Below, one piece after another: positions 44,310 through 53,253 of a stretch of 64,000 nt of DNA. The DNA is taken from positions 62,001 through 126,000 of the forward strand of contig CAJJAP010000010.1 of NCBI GenBank assembly GCA_905182185.1. Direction: 5' to 3'. This DNA comes from an uncultured Candidatus Poseidoniales archaeon (GTDB taxonomy: Archaea > Thermoplasmatota > Poseidoniia > Poseidoniales > Poseidoniaceae). Position 1 is the stretch's first letter. Each line of letters starts with the position of its first letter. The notes under the pieces are model-generated. The model made no database searches. It worked only from the letters and a program-made list of their open reading frames with translations, and was not told the origin of the DNA. Position numbers and translations under genes: made by a program.

Positions 44310-47300
44310 TGGGTATCAAATCAACTGAATTAGGCGGCACACAAAAGGCTGTATTCTTGGTGCTCTGCATGTTGTTAGCAATAGCACCATTGAGCAATGT
44401 TTCTGCTGAAGATATCGGCCCTCCTGCAAGTTTACAGGCTCAAGATATTAATGCAATTTTTGACCCTCTTAGCGAAACCACATCTATCACATGGCGCAAC
44501 ATTGATTCGGAAGGAATAGAAGTGCAGGGGCTGTTTGATGCAACATACAATGTATACCGCAGTAGTGAACCAATTGATTCTGTGAATATTCTTAATCTAA
44601 CAGCATTTGCTTCCGTAAGCACTTGCACTCCAGCATCCCTGAATCCTATTTCCACCAACCCATTCGATTGCAGAGGAATAAACGGAACACATCCAGGTCA
44701 TTCAGTATCATATCTAGTGCCTCCTGGTTTCAATGGTTCAACATATTATGCAATCACTACAGCGAATGAGACCGGAGTTGAAACCTATGAATTAGATTTC
44801 AATGCATCAAATTTATTTGAGCCAGTATCGGAAATGACCAATCCAGTTCGCACTCCTTACAACCTCGTATCGAGTTTTGACTCTTCTCAAAGTAAGACCA
44901 CACTGCAATGGGTAAATTATAATGATATTTTCCCAGTCTTGCCTGAAACAGGTGATGATGCCTACCAAATAAATATTTGGAGGACAGATTCTCAAGTTGT
45001 AAGATCGAATGCCCAAGTTCTATTGGGGCAAGAAACACCGGTGCTAACCCTTCCTGCAGGGACTAGCAGTGTCGTTATAGATATACCAGAAAATACTGAT
45101 AGAGTTGTCTATTATTCAGTTACCTACCTTCTTCCTAACTGGACTGCACCAGGAATTGCTTATGAGGATATTAGATTCCTATCAAATAATGCAATGGCAA
45201 CTTCCACATTGGAAGATAACAAGCCGCCAAATCAAGTGGATAGTATGTATGCTTCTTTTACAGCAAATCCAGAAACTGGCGATGGAACGACTTCAATTCA
45301 ATGGTCAGATGTAAATGGGGAGGAAGGAGAGTCCTATCAAATCTACATGGCTGGAGTTCCATTCTCAACAATTCTCAATTCTGATGTACAATTGATTGCT
45401 ACGATTACTGAAGGAGTTGGATCCTTTGATTACGATGTACCAGTAGGTAGAATGGGTCAAGCGTATTATTGTGTTGTTACAGTTGATATCTACGGTGTTT
45501 CAGATACCAATACTACTCAAAACAGTTGTGAAGGTCCAATCTTTGAGAATGCATTTACTAATTGGATCGCTGAGCCGACCAATGTTTATGCAGTATTTAT
45601 TGGAGATAAAACAACCAGGGTTACTTGGGACGACCAACTCGGAGTCGAAGGAGAGCGTTATCATATTTGGAGATCTAATTATTTGGTTTCTGGAGGGCAA
45701 TTCAATGGAGAAATCGGTTCAACAAGTGATAATTATTCTGTAAATTGGCTCGGAACAGTATCCGATGGAATTGGCATATTTGATGTAACGATTGAAGATG
45801 ACATAATACCAGATAATTCACATTACTTTGTTACCAGTGAGGCATTATATGGGCACATAAATGGGACATATCACTATACTGAATTAATTCAAAATTACTA
45901 TGGTCCAATTTCAGAAGATACCCGCTCTCCCAACCCGTCTAGAATAAAAGAAGCATATGCAGTTGGAAGTATAAATCAAATAACTCTAGAGTGGTTTAAT
46001 GAAGTTGAGGTCAATGAATCATATACGATTTGGCGGCATATGGGTGAACCATTCGGTGAAGAGAGAGATGAAATTTCAAATAGCGCAGATGAAGGATGGG
46101 AATTGGTAGTGGATAATATCAATGCAGGTACATCCGCTCAATCTTCATTCATCCGCCAGATTCCAATTGATGATTCTATTAGCAGAGATGTCTGGTATGC
46201 CATTACAATCGCAGACCAATTCAACAATGAAAACAATGAGATTTTCTCTGGAATCGGTGGCAACGCATACCAAGTAACAGAAGATACAATGCCGCCACAA
46301 GCGATCTTGAATATTATTACAGATGAAGGCGAAGAATTTACTAGTCCTTCATTGGTTGAAGGATCATACACGATTCTACTACAACTAAATGAATATTTGA
46401 AGAGCCAGCCTTATATCAATATTACAACCACTACTGGAGGAGATATTACAGTCGGAGAATCACCTATGTCCATGATGGTTGAGAATTATAACAATCCGGA
46501 TTTAGGCCCAGTATATTCCTTTGACTTTGAAATCACAGCACAAACAAATGCAGGTCCTATGGTCATTACAGTAACCATGACCGATATTTCAGAAAACGAA
46601 GCAATAATTGAATGGACAAATAAAGCGGTTGATGCACAACGTCCCGAAGTAACAATCTATTCACCTTCGAGTAGTAACGATGGTTCTAAGTATCTATATG
46701 GCAATAAAATAAACATACTTGCAGGTGCTCAGGATGATGTAGAAGTAGTTTCCTTCCAATACAAATTAGTTTATCATTACGGTGGAGTTAGTGGTAATGC
46801 TCTATCAACTCCATGGTCCGATGTAGATGGAATTACTGACCTTAATGGGGACAATACCTCTTTGACAATGGATTTAGATTTGACATCTGGTAGTTTCAGC
46901 CCTGGTCAACATGCAGTATCCGTAAAGGCAATAGATTCAGCCGGAAATGAAGTGACAAAGACAGTGCAATTTATCGTTGACTATTGTCGTAACACTCCCA
47001 ATGGAACAACATACTGTAGCTATGAGGAACAACTTGCTCCTCCTTTGGAACCTCTTGTAATAGAACCAGGATTCACCGACCCACCATATGTTGTTGTTTG
47101 GGTTATTGCGAGTCTGACAATAGTATCATGGATAGTCGCTTTAATGGTAATCTCAACCGGCATGAGTGGCCCTAAGAAAAAGAAGAATAAGGGGGATGAT
47201 GAAGGCGAAGATGAAGATTGGATGTCTGAATTTATTGGAACTTCATCTGAACTTGATATGGCCGAAATTACCGATGTTAGCGCTCCAGAGGATGACGAAA

Positions 47301-47563
47301 AGTCAGAACCACAAGCGGTCGAAGAAGAAGAAGATGATGATCCATTCGCAGTCAACAAAACACAACGTAAAACCCGCTCAAAGAAGAGTGATGTCGTGGA
47401 TGATGATGATGATGATGATGAGATTGATATCGATGACTTCTTTGATGACGACGACGAGATTATACTCGACGAAGAACCAAAGCCAAAGCGTTCAGTCGGA
47501 CGTCGCGCTGTACAACCTCGCAAAGCACCAAAGCGTAAAGTTGGCAGGAAGTCTAAGGATTGA
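44309..47563 (+). CDS. Large surface protein with FN3-like repeats and a charged cytoplasmic tail
   Basis: About 1,084 residues from ATG 44309. Signal peptide (AVFLVLCMLLAIAPLSNVSA), then repeated FN3-like beta modules, each containing a T-x-x-W or VTWDD-type strand and a Y-x-I-W/Y-R segment. At about residue 660-880 two Ig-like domains follow (ITDEGEEFTSPSLVEGSYT; PEVTIYSPSSSNDGS). One transmembrane helix at about 928-952 is followed by a Lys-rich stop-transfer (GPKKKKNKG) and a long Asp/Glu then Lys/Arg-rich tail. Asp runs in the tail are encoded by GAT/GAC repeats. It is membrane-anchored with its modules outside. Family and role unknown. Confidence 0.75.
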   Translation: MGIKSTELGGTQKAVFLVLCMLLAIAPLSNVSAEDIGPPASLQAQDINAIFDPLSETTSITWRNIDSEGIEVQGLFDATYNVYRSSEPIDSVNILNLTAFASVSTCTPASLNPISTNPFDCRGINGTHPGHSVSYLVPPGFNGSTYYAITTANETGVETYELDFNASNLFEPVSEMTNPVRTPYNLVSSFDSSQSKTTLQWVNYNDIFPVLPETGDDAYQINIWRTDSQVVRSNAQVLLGQETPVLTLPAGTSSVVIDIPENTDRVVYYSVTYLLPNWTAPGIAYEDIRFLSNNAMATSTLEDNKPPNQVDSMYASFTANPETGDGTTSIQWSDVNGEEGESYQIYMAGVPFSTILNSDVQLIATITEGVGSFDYDVPVGRMGQAYYCVVTVDIYGVSDTNTTQNSCEGPIFENAFTNWIAEPTNVYAVFIGDKTTRVTWDDQLGVEGERYHIWRSNYLVSGGQFNGEIGSTSDNYSVNWLGTVSDGIGIFDVTIEDDIIPDNSHYFVTSEALYGHINGTYHYTELIQNYYGPISEDTRSPNPSRIKEAYAVGSINQITLEWFNEVEVNESYTIWRHMGEPFGEERDEISNSADEGWELVVDNINAGTSAQSSFIRQIPIDDSISRDVWYAITIADQFNNENNEIFSGIGGNAYQVTEDTMPPQAILNIITDEGEEFTSPSLVEGSYTILLQLNEYLKSQPYINITTTTGGDITVGESPMSMMVENYNNPDLGPVYSFDFEITAQTNAGPMVITVTMTDISENEAIIEWTNKAVDAQRPEVTIYSPSSSNDGSKYLYGNKINILAGAQDDVEVVSFQYKLVYHYGGVSGNALSTPWSDVDGITDLNGDNTSLTMDLDLTSGSFSPGQHAVSVKAIDSAGNEVTKTVQFIVDYCRNTPNGTTYCSYEEQLAPPLEPLVIEPGFTDPPYVVVWVIASLTIVSWIVALMVISTGMSGPKKKKNKGDDEGEDEDWMSEFIGTSSELDMAEITDVSAPEDDEKSEPQAVEEEEDDDPFAVNKTQRKTRSKKSDVVDDDDDDDEIDIDDFFDDDDEIILDEEPKPKRSVGRRAVQPRKAPKRKVGRKSKD

Positions 47564-47627
47564 TATTTGCTTCAAAGCAAGCAAAGTAATCGGTGGGCTT
47601 TATGCCTAAGCGGCTACCCATAGAAGT

Positions 47628-48428
47628 ATGAGCGAGAGCAAAACTCCTGAAATGACAGATTCTTTAGGCGAGGAATTGGTTGAGGAAGTTGAAGAAATAA
47701 TGGAGAAATTGGTTGATTCATTCAATCCTTTGCGCAATCGTTTGAATTGGTTATTGTTGGCGCTACCAGTTGCAGTATATGCAGAACAATCGGGCGAAAT
47801 GGCGATTGCTTTCGCTGCATCAATGGTCTCAATAATGCCACTGGCTTTCTTAATGGGTAAGGCAACTGAAGAGATCGCACTTCGTACTGGAGAGGCAGTT
47901 GGCGGACTACTAAATGCAACATTCGGTAATGCTGTGGAAATGATTATAGCAATGTTTGCACTTTATGCAGCGAGTAAAAACCCTGAGATTGTAGATACTA
48001 TGGTCACGGTCACACAAGCTTCATTGATAGGTTCAATATTGGGTAATTTACTATTGGTTCTCGGACTGTCAATGATCTGGGGTGGATTGAAACACCCTTC
48101 ACAGGAATTTAATTCACAAGTGGGGCACATGAATGGCTCTCTTCTTTTATTGGCAATTGTTGCTATGATAATTCCAACCGCGGCACACCATGCACCTGGT
48201 GGAACACTAGAAGGGGTAACAATAATTTCACACTACACTGCAATAATTTTGCTAATAATTTACGCCCTTTCATTGCTATTTCAATTAAAAACTAACGTTG
48301 ATGATTTTGAATCAGAATCTGCACATCATGGCCATGAAAAACCAGCAATGACAATTCGTGATGCATGGGTATTACTGAATTTTAGCAACCGGACTTGTAA
48401 GTTGGATGGCTCACACATTAGTTGGTAG
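47628..48428 (+). CDS. Ca2+/H+ antiporter (CAX family), N-terminal part (frameshifted)
   Basis: 266 residues. After an acidic start, membrane helices carry the first alpha-repeat motif NATFGNAVEMIIAMFAL and SLIGSILGNLLLVLGLSM, diagnostic of CaCA-superfamily CAX/VCX antiporters. The last 20 residues (NFSNRTCKLDGSHISW) are out of register. In the next frame LATGLVSWMAHTLVGSIETA and ELFIGVILVPF follow directly, linking to the frame at 48473. One extra base at 48378-48379 and one at 48496-48498 explain both breaks. Function: exchange of cytosolic Ca2+ for H+ across the membrane. Confidence 0.85.
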   Translation: MSESKTPEMTDSLGEELVEEVEEIMEKLVDSFNPLRNRLNWLLLALPVAVYAEQSGEMAIAFAASMVSIMPLAFLMGKATEEIALRTGEAVGGLLNATFGNAVEMIIAMFALYAASKNPEIVDTMVTVTQASLIGSILGNLLLVLGLSMIWGGLKHPSQEFNSQVGHMNGSLLLLAIVAMIIPTAAHHAPGGTLEGVTIISHYTAIILLIIYALSLLFQLKTNVDDFESESAHHGHEKPAMTIRDAWVLLNFSNRTCKLDGSHISW

Positions 48429-48502
48429 TATTGAGACGGCTGTAGAAGAATATCATCTTCCTGAATTATTCATTGGAGTTATTTTGGTTCCATTCTTTCG
48501 GT
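48379..48502 (+). other. Middle segment of the CAX antiporter in a third frame
   Basis: From about 48382 to 48502 the plus strand reads in a third frame as LATGLVSWMAHTLVGSIETA, then VEEYHLPELFIGVILVPF. It is a membrane segment that fits exactly between the two annotated halves of the antiporter. Confidence 0.8.
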
Positions 48503-48805
48503 AATGCTGCCGAACATTTCACCGCAATTATAGTCGCAGGAAAAAACAAGATGGATTTAGCGATTTCAATCGCAATCGGAAGCAGCGTCCAGATTGCATT
48601 ATTTGTAGCACCAGCAATGATTCTCTTTGCATGGTTTTTAGGCGTCCCATTAACTCTTGAATTCGGTCTTTTGGAAACTACTGCAACCTTTATGGCAGTA
48701 TTAGTTGCAAATACTACATTAGGGGATAACAAAACAAATTGGCTTGAAGGTGCGATGTTAATTGCATGTTATCTAATTTTAGCATTAGCATTTTTACAAT
48801 ATTGA
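48473..48805 (+). CDS. Ca2+/H+ antiporter (CAX family), C-terminal part (frameshifted)
   Basis: 110 residues; the apparent start MELFWFHS is out of frame. From FGNAAEHFTAIIVAGKNKMDLAISIAIGSSVQIALFV onward it is the second alpha-repeat of CAX antiporters, followed by two or three more helices. Corrected, the protein would be about 390 residues, a normal length for the family. Confidence 0.85.
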   Translation: MELFWFHSFGNAAEHFTAIIVAGKNKMDLAISIAIGSSVQIALFVAPAMILFAWFLGVPLTLEFGLLETTATFMAVLVANTTLGDNKTNWLEGAMLIACYLILALAFLQY

Positions 48806-48822
48806 GGCTCTAGAGGGATTAG

Positions 48823-49362
48823 ATGAAAAGTGCACAAAAATTTGGTTATGGATTGGTAACTCTTTCAGTTATCCTAATGATAATCGGTTCAGTCGGTTAT
48901 ACTGTAGAAGGTGATGTCGAAGAAGTACCTACTCCAAATGTTCCTGACTTTGTCTTCTTCGCAGATGATCCACTTCCTTCAAATCCAGCTGGTTTATTTT
49001 TCAATGCAGAAGCCCACATCACTTGGGATAGAGATGATATTTTCTTAGTTATTTCAGATGCAGCAACCAAGAAAGAATGCGATAATACGCCAGCAGGTTT
49101 GGGTGGGTTTGGCGGTGGAACAAGTTGTAATTCAGCAAATATTAATTCGGTCGCAGGTGGTGCGAATGACAATAATGTTGATGGCGTTATATGGGATGTA
49201 GAATCTGGTGAATATTATGTTGGAATCGGTTCAAAAGATCAAGTTGCCCAAGGGGTTGAGATTAATGTTCACTACAAGGTTGAGGTCCAATTCTCCTTTG
49301 TATCATATTTAGTTTGTACATTATTAGCAGCCACTGGATTGGCTTATGCTCGTTTCAGTTGA
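48823..49362 (+). CDS. Extracellular-domain protein with two membrane helices, unknown
   Basis: 179 residues. A signal-anchor helix at about 9-28, an acidic extracellular domain with two cysteines (about residues 87 and 106) flanking a Gly-rich loop (AGLGGFGGGTSC), and a C-terminal helix at about 158-177. Its start is 17 bases after the antiporter stop, so it may be cotranscribed with it. No family recognised. Confidence 0.6.
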   Translation: MKSAQKFGYGLVTLSVILMIIGSVGYTVEGDVEEVPTPNVPDFVFFADDPLPSNPAGLFFNAEAHITWDRDDIFLVISDAATKKECDNTPAGLGGFGGGTSCNSANINSVAGGANDNNVDGVIWDVESGEYYVGIGSKDQVAQGVEINVHYKVEVQFSFVSYLVCTLLAATGLAYARFS

Positions 49363-49393
49363 ATACAACGGTATCCTCGATGTCGTATAGGAC

Positions 49394-49412
49394 TACAAGG
49401 GGACCCCTTGTA
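49394..49412. other. GC-rich hairpin between convergent genes
   Basis: TACAAGGG-GAC-CCCTTGTA forms an 8-bp stem with a 3-base loop in the 83-base gap between two convergent genes. A related string occurs at 53395-53417. It could serve as a 3'-end structure for one or both transcripts. Confidence 0.55.
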
Positions 49413-49445
49413 TACACGCCCCATGATTAATTGGATAAATTATAC

Positions 49446-51203
49446 TTAGAATACCGCTGCTTCAAATTCAATATCGACGCATTTGTACTCGTTATTTGTA
49501 TTGTAATGTGTATACGTCCAAATAACGTCATCGTATAGATTTCCCGTCAATATCCGTGTCCATTGGTAATAAGAACCAGTTCCGTCAGCATAATCCAACA
49601 TATCATGATCTGAATCATCAACATCCTGAACAAACACTGCAAAACAAACAGCGTTCAAGTCATCTTCAATATCAAACATCGCAACTAATTCATCAGATTC
49701 GGTCACATAATAGTCATCAAGTACTGAATCGGAATAATAAACCAAGTCTTCAGCATCTACGCCGTCGCATTCATCATCGTGAATTAGGCCAATTCGCATA
49801 TCCGGAGCACTTCCGAAATCATATGACTGTCCTGTATCTGCCGTAATGAAATTTATCCCAACAACAAACCAGGCATCTCCGTCGTCGAGAAGATCGGCAT
49901 TGTTTCCTATTCCATCTTCATCGTCATCAAACCATTCAGCATCATCAAATGGAAATGCATCTCCGTCATCAGAATATCCGTCATCATCCGAATCTGGACA
50001 ACCCAATAGATCTATAGTTGATACTCCTAATTCGTACTCGCAATCATCTGAATTATCTCCATATCCATCACCATCAGTATCTTCCCACTCAAGTGGGTCC
50101 GTTGGAAAAGCATCGGTTTGGGTTGCACCCAGCGCGTTACTATCCCCATAACCATCCCCATCACTATCTGACCATTGAGTTGGGTTTGACGGTAAATCAT
50201 CAACTTGGGTTGCTCCTGAATTTTGATTATCTCCGAATCCATCACCATCAGAGTCTGTCCACTGTGTCGGGTTTGAAGGAAAATCATCAACTTGGGTTGC
50301 TTCTGAACTTTGATTATCCCCATAACCATCTCCATCAGAATCTGCCCATTGAGTTGGGTTATCTGTAAAGTTATCAACTTGGGTTGCTGATGAACCTTGA
50401 TTGTCCCCATAACCATCACCATCAGCATCTACCCATTGGGTCGGGTTTAACAGTAAATCATCAACTTGGGTTGCTTCTGAACTTTGATTGTCTCCATAAC
50501 CATCACCATCAGAATCTGCCCACTGGGTCGGGTTTTCTGTAAAGTCATCAACTTGGGTTGCTTCTGAACTTTGATTGTCTCCATAACCATCACCATCAGA
50601 ATCTGCCCATTGAGTTGGGTTTTCTGTAAAGTTATCAACTTGGGTTGCATCTGAGTGTTGGTTATCCCCATAACCATCTCCATCAAAGTCTTTCCATTGA
50701 GTTGGGTTATTCAAGAACTGGTCATCATCATCAGCAAAACCATCACCATCTGTGTCATGAATTGATGACAATGGGGATATCGATGGAGAGAGTAGCCAAA
50801 ACATTGTAGAACTTAATAGCAATATTGTAACCCCAATTATGGAATATAATTTCATTCTATCCGGTTTAGAAACTTTGTGAGAATATGTATTATTGTCTAC
50901 AAAAGTTTGTTCATTTGGTGAAAATACAGCAGGGTGCTGGGGCGCTGGTTGTACTGCCGGGTTTGCCATTGCATTTGCAGCAAGTAGAACCTCAGATTCA
51001 TCTAATGTTCCATCTTGATTCATATCAAAATTTGATGATTCGCGATATAGATCGTCAGAGTCCAAGCCATGCTGTTCAGCGACTTGAGTTATGGTTTCTT
51101 TTGCTTGTTCCACTACCTGTGGTTCACTTTGGGGCGGAGCAGGTACCCATTCAGTACCATTCCACAACCATTTTCCATCTGGTGAAAGAGTTGATTCAGT
51201 CAT
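49446..51203 (-). CDS. Membrane-anchored Ca2+-binding protein with thrombospondin type-3-like repeats
   Basis: 585 residues. The N-terminus has a short module (LSPDGKWLWNGTEWVPAPP, like those of DUF2510-type proteins), then an EF-hand-like loop (DMNQDGTLDESE at about 60-71), and a single membrane helix at about 119-139. The exterior contains seven 29-residue repeats (about 174-376), each beginning DGDGYGDN, the Ca2+-binding pattern of thrombospondin type-3 repeats, and then further acidic repeats and a C-terminal beta domain. It is encoded opposite to, and 83 bases from, the gene following the Ca2+/H+ antiporter. Function is unknown; Ca2+-dependent surface structure is plausible. Confidence 0.78.
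   Translation of the reverse strand: MTESTLSPDGKWLWNGTEWVPAPPQSEPQVVEQAKETITQVAEQHGLDSDDLYRESSNFDMNQDGTLDESEVLLAANAMANPAVQPAPQHPAVFSPNEQTFVDNNTYSHKVSKPDRMKLYSIIGVTILLLSSTMFWLLSPSISPLSSIHDTDGDGFADDDDQFLNNPTQWKDFDGDGYGDNQHSDATQVDNFTENPTQWADSDGDGYGDNQSSEATQVDDFTENPTQWADSDGDGYGDNQSSEATQVDDLLLNPTQWVDADGDGYGDNQGSSATQVDNFTDNPTQWADSDGDGYGDNQSSEATQVDDFPSNPTQWTDSDGDGFGDNQNSGATQVDDLPSNPTQWSDSDGDGYGDSNALGATQTDAFPTDPLEWEDTDGDGYGDNSDDCEYELGVSTIDLLGCPDSDDDGYSDDGDAFPFDDAEWFDDDEDGIGNNADLLDDGDAWFVVGINFITADTGQSYDFGSAPDMRIGLIHDDECDGVDAEDLVYYSDSVLDDYYVTESDELVAMFDIEDDLNAVCFAVFVQDVDDSDHDMLDYADGTGSYYQWTRILTGNLYDDVIWTYTHYNTNNEYKCVDIEFEAAVF
50076..50684 (-). repeat. Seven tandem 87-bp repeats
   Basis: Seven head-to-tail 87-base units (609 bases) encoding DGDGYGDNQSSEATQVDD-type repeats of 29 residues. 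Several neighbouring units differ at only a few bases, while the outer ones are more divergent, which points to recent unequal crossing-over in the middle of the array. Copy number is likely to vary between strains and to be hard to assemble. Confidence 0.9.
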
Positions 51204-51530
51204 GAACAGTCCATAACTTGATACTATTTATCGTATGCCCCGAAGGTTAAATTTCTTCAAATATTGTAAGAAAGCAAATGTTTGGCTGCGGATTATGATA
51301 ATAGATTCATGCTAGGTTCAAGTGTATTGCTTGTATATTCATGGGTCTATGCTCAAACCCATGTGTACAATATTTGCGAATCTATGGGCTCTTAGTGGGT
51401 GCTATTCGTCGCTAGCGTCTGTATCGATCCACTGAATCCCCTTTTTCATCCGAATCGGAATGAAGGTTCCAATTCTGAGTGGCAATGTTCCTAAGCGTGG
51501 AACTATAATCCGAGTGTTGAATTCCACCGC
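51204..51530. other. 327-bp intergenic region with a stem-loop
   Basis: Divergent promoter region for the type-3-repeat gene (minus) and the coiled-coil gene (plus). It contains an inverted repeat at about 51331-51369 whose core is CATGGGT-loop-ACCCATG (51340-51363), extended by partly paired TTGTAT/TGTACAA arms. I see no open frame with coding character. Confidence 0.6.
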
Positions 51531-52742
51531 ATGGAAGAAGACATCGACGAGCCTAATGAAGAATTATTGGGCGATGTCGATTTAGAGTCCACCGAAGCAA
51601 AAACTTCGGAAGTCGAGCAATCAGATGAAGAATCACTTGTAGATGGGAGCGATGAATACATCAAGGATGATTCAAAAGATGAAGATGCAATTGAAATCGT
51701 TAAATCAAAAGACGGCGAAGTCAGTGATAATATTGCAGCAAAGCTACTGAACAAAGCCCGCAATATAACTACTGAACAGATACTCACAATCCTAGCAATA
51801 TCTGTACTGATTTTCTCAGCTATTACAGGTATACTGGCTCAGAAATTCAACGAAGTAGATCAAGAGGCGACAAGTTACGAAATGCAAGCTAGCGGGTATA
51901 CATCAGAAGCAAGAACAATCGAATCAATGGAAAATCAAATTATACTTCGAGAGGAAATTCTCCTCATGGAAGTAAAGAATTTAGCAATGCAGAAATCACT
52001 CTATGAAGCCGAAGTGGAACTCCTAAATTCGAGTATGTCTAAGAATACAGATGATTACAATAAAGCAAAGCTCGCCAAGGATATTTTCTCTTTCCACCAG
52101 GATGGAATAATTGATTCAAATAGCATTTTTGCGGTATGTGCAATAGAGAATGCTTGTTCAACTTCACCCTATACCCAAAACGGAATTCTCTATGAAATCT
52201 ATTCATTTGAGTCGGGAGTGAATGAATCTGTAGATTCTTACATTTCGATTTTTTCTGAAGTGAGGGATGAATACGGCGGGGCATTCATCGACGTATCTAC
52301 ACAAAGTAGTCTAGAAATGATAAGTTTCAGAATAGGGCACATAATCGATGATGGAAACCAAAGCCTTGATTTGTATATCCTAAAAGACGACTCTGAAGGA
52401 ATGAATGGAATGATATCATTAAGAATGTTAACACTGGTTCAAAACCAACAGGTATTGCTAAATTTGGTGGATGAATTCGACCGGATGGAATCTATTGAAT
52501 CCGCCTCTACTGACAACTGGATCGCTATGTCGAATATGAGGAACACTTATTCCCTATTACTACAATTTGCTGAACTAACAAATGATTCTGAAAATCTGAG
52601 CCGATATCAAGAGGCTTACGATTACTACGATAATGATGCTGATTACGATACCTTTTCTCGGCAGAATATTATTACGAACACGGAGAAAGCAGAGGTTGGG
52701 GAGAACATCAGCGCCGTAAAAGAGTCTGATTTCTTCGGGTGA
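51531..52742 (+). CDS. Membrane-anchored coiled-coil protein, N-terminal part (frameshifted)
   Basis: 403 residues. A 75-residue acidic N-terminus is followed by one membrane helix (ILTILAISVLIFSAITGILA at about 84-103), then a coiled coil and a helical extracellular domain with two cysteines (about 203 and 208). It ends at SDFFG. Removing one G from 52737-52739 continues it as FFGEFSINYLESVQYDSELE into the frame at 52768. No family recognised. Confidence 0.6.
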   Translation: MEEDIDEPNEELLGDVDLESTEAKTSEVEQSDEESLVDGSDEYIKDDSKDEDAIEIVKSKDGEVSDNIAAKLLNKARNITTEQILTILAISVLIFSAITGILAQKFNEVDQEATSYEMQASGYTSEARTIESMENQIILREEILLMEVKNLAMQKSLYEAEVELLNSSMSKNTDDYNKAKLAKDIFSFHQDGIIDSNSIFAVCAIENACSTSPYTQNGILYEIYSFESGVNESVDSYISIFSEVRDEYGGAFIDVSTQSSLEMISFRIGHIIDDGNQSLDLYILKDDSEGMNGMISLRMLTLVQNQQVLLNLVDEFDRMESIESASTDNWIAMSNMRNTYSLLLQFAELTNDSENLSRYQEAYDYYDNDADYDTFSRQNIITNTEKAEVGENISAVKESDFFG

Positions 52743-52767
52743 ATTCAGTATTAATTATTTAGAATCC

Positions 52768-53253
52768 GTGCAATATGATTCCGAATTAGAAACGGCAATC
52801 AATAAATTCGAAAAGGCGAGTGATGATTACGAAAATTATCTGGATGCGTATAGTTTCGCGGTGACAGGCATGGGAAATTCCCAGATACTCATCAACAAGC
52901 TATTGGATGAGAGTATTGCCAATTCAAGTGGAGACCTAAACAGCGAAGGAGAGTTCAAATCAAAGGAATTGCAACAAATGTTCTATGATGAAATTCACAA
53001 AGAATCTGCCGATATTTACGAGGACTCAAAGCAAGCAGTCCAAGAGGCAGAAAAAGTGAGAGAAAAAGCTTCGAGCGTTTCTACATCCGTGATGTTCGTG
53101 TCGATTGGAAATGTAACTTTGGGAATCGCAGGAGGAATGGTCTCGAGTGCTAAGTACGGACTAGGCAATCTCCGCAGCATCGGCGTTCTTCTTGGTGGAG
53201 GATTGAGCGCTGGTTTGGCAGGAGCGATCACTTCATTGAGTTTAATTTTCTAA
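52768..53253 (+). CDS. Membrane-anchored coiled-coil protein, C-terminal part (frameshifted)
   Basis: 161 residues; the apparent GTG start is internal. A coiled coil (IHKESADIYEDSKQAVQEAE) leads to two Gly-rich membrane helices (about 108-125 and 138-160). Joined to the preceding frame, the protein would be about 575 residues, with one helix near the N-terminus and two at the C-terminus, all enclosing an external helical domain. Confidence 0.6.
   Translation: MQYDSELETAINKFEKASDDYENYLDAYSFAVTGMGNSQILINKLLDESIANSSGDLNSEGEFKSKELQQMFYDEIHKESADIYEDSKQAVQEAEKVREKASSVSTSVMFVSIGNVTLGIAGGMVSSAKYGLGNLRSIGVLLGGGLSAGLAGAITSLSLIF

Noticed and set aside
47020-47523. Ser-rich minus-strand frame opposite the surface-protein tail
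   Set aside because: It is the antisense of a run of Asp/Glu codons in the real gene; its Ser/low-complexity composition is a shadow effect.
50076-50684. CRISPR array
   Set aside because: Repeats are 87 bp, continuous with no unique spacers, and code in frame for a Ca2+-binding protein repeat.
6030-52742. Programmed +1 ribosomal frameshifting as a common system
   Set aside because: The nine sites share no slippery sequence, stop context or downstream structure, and occur in unrelated genes; sequence error explains them more simply.
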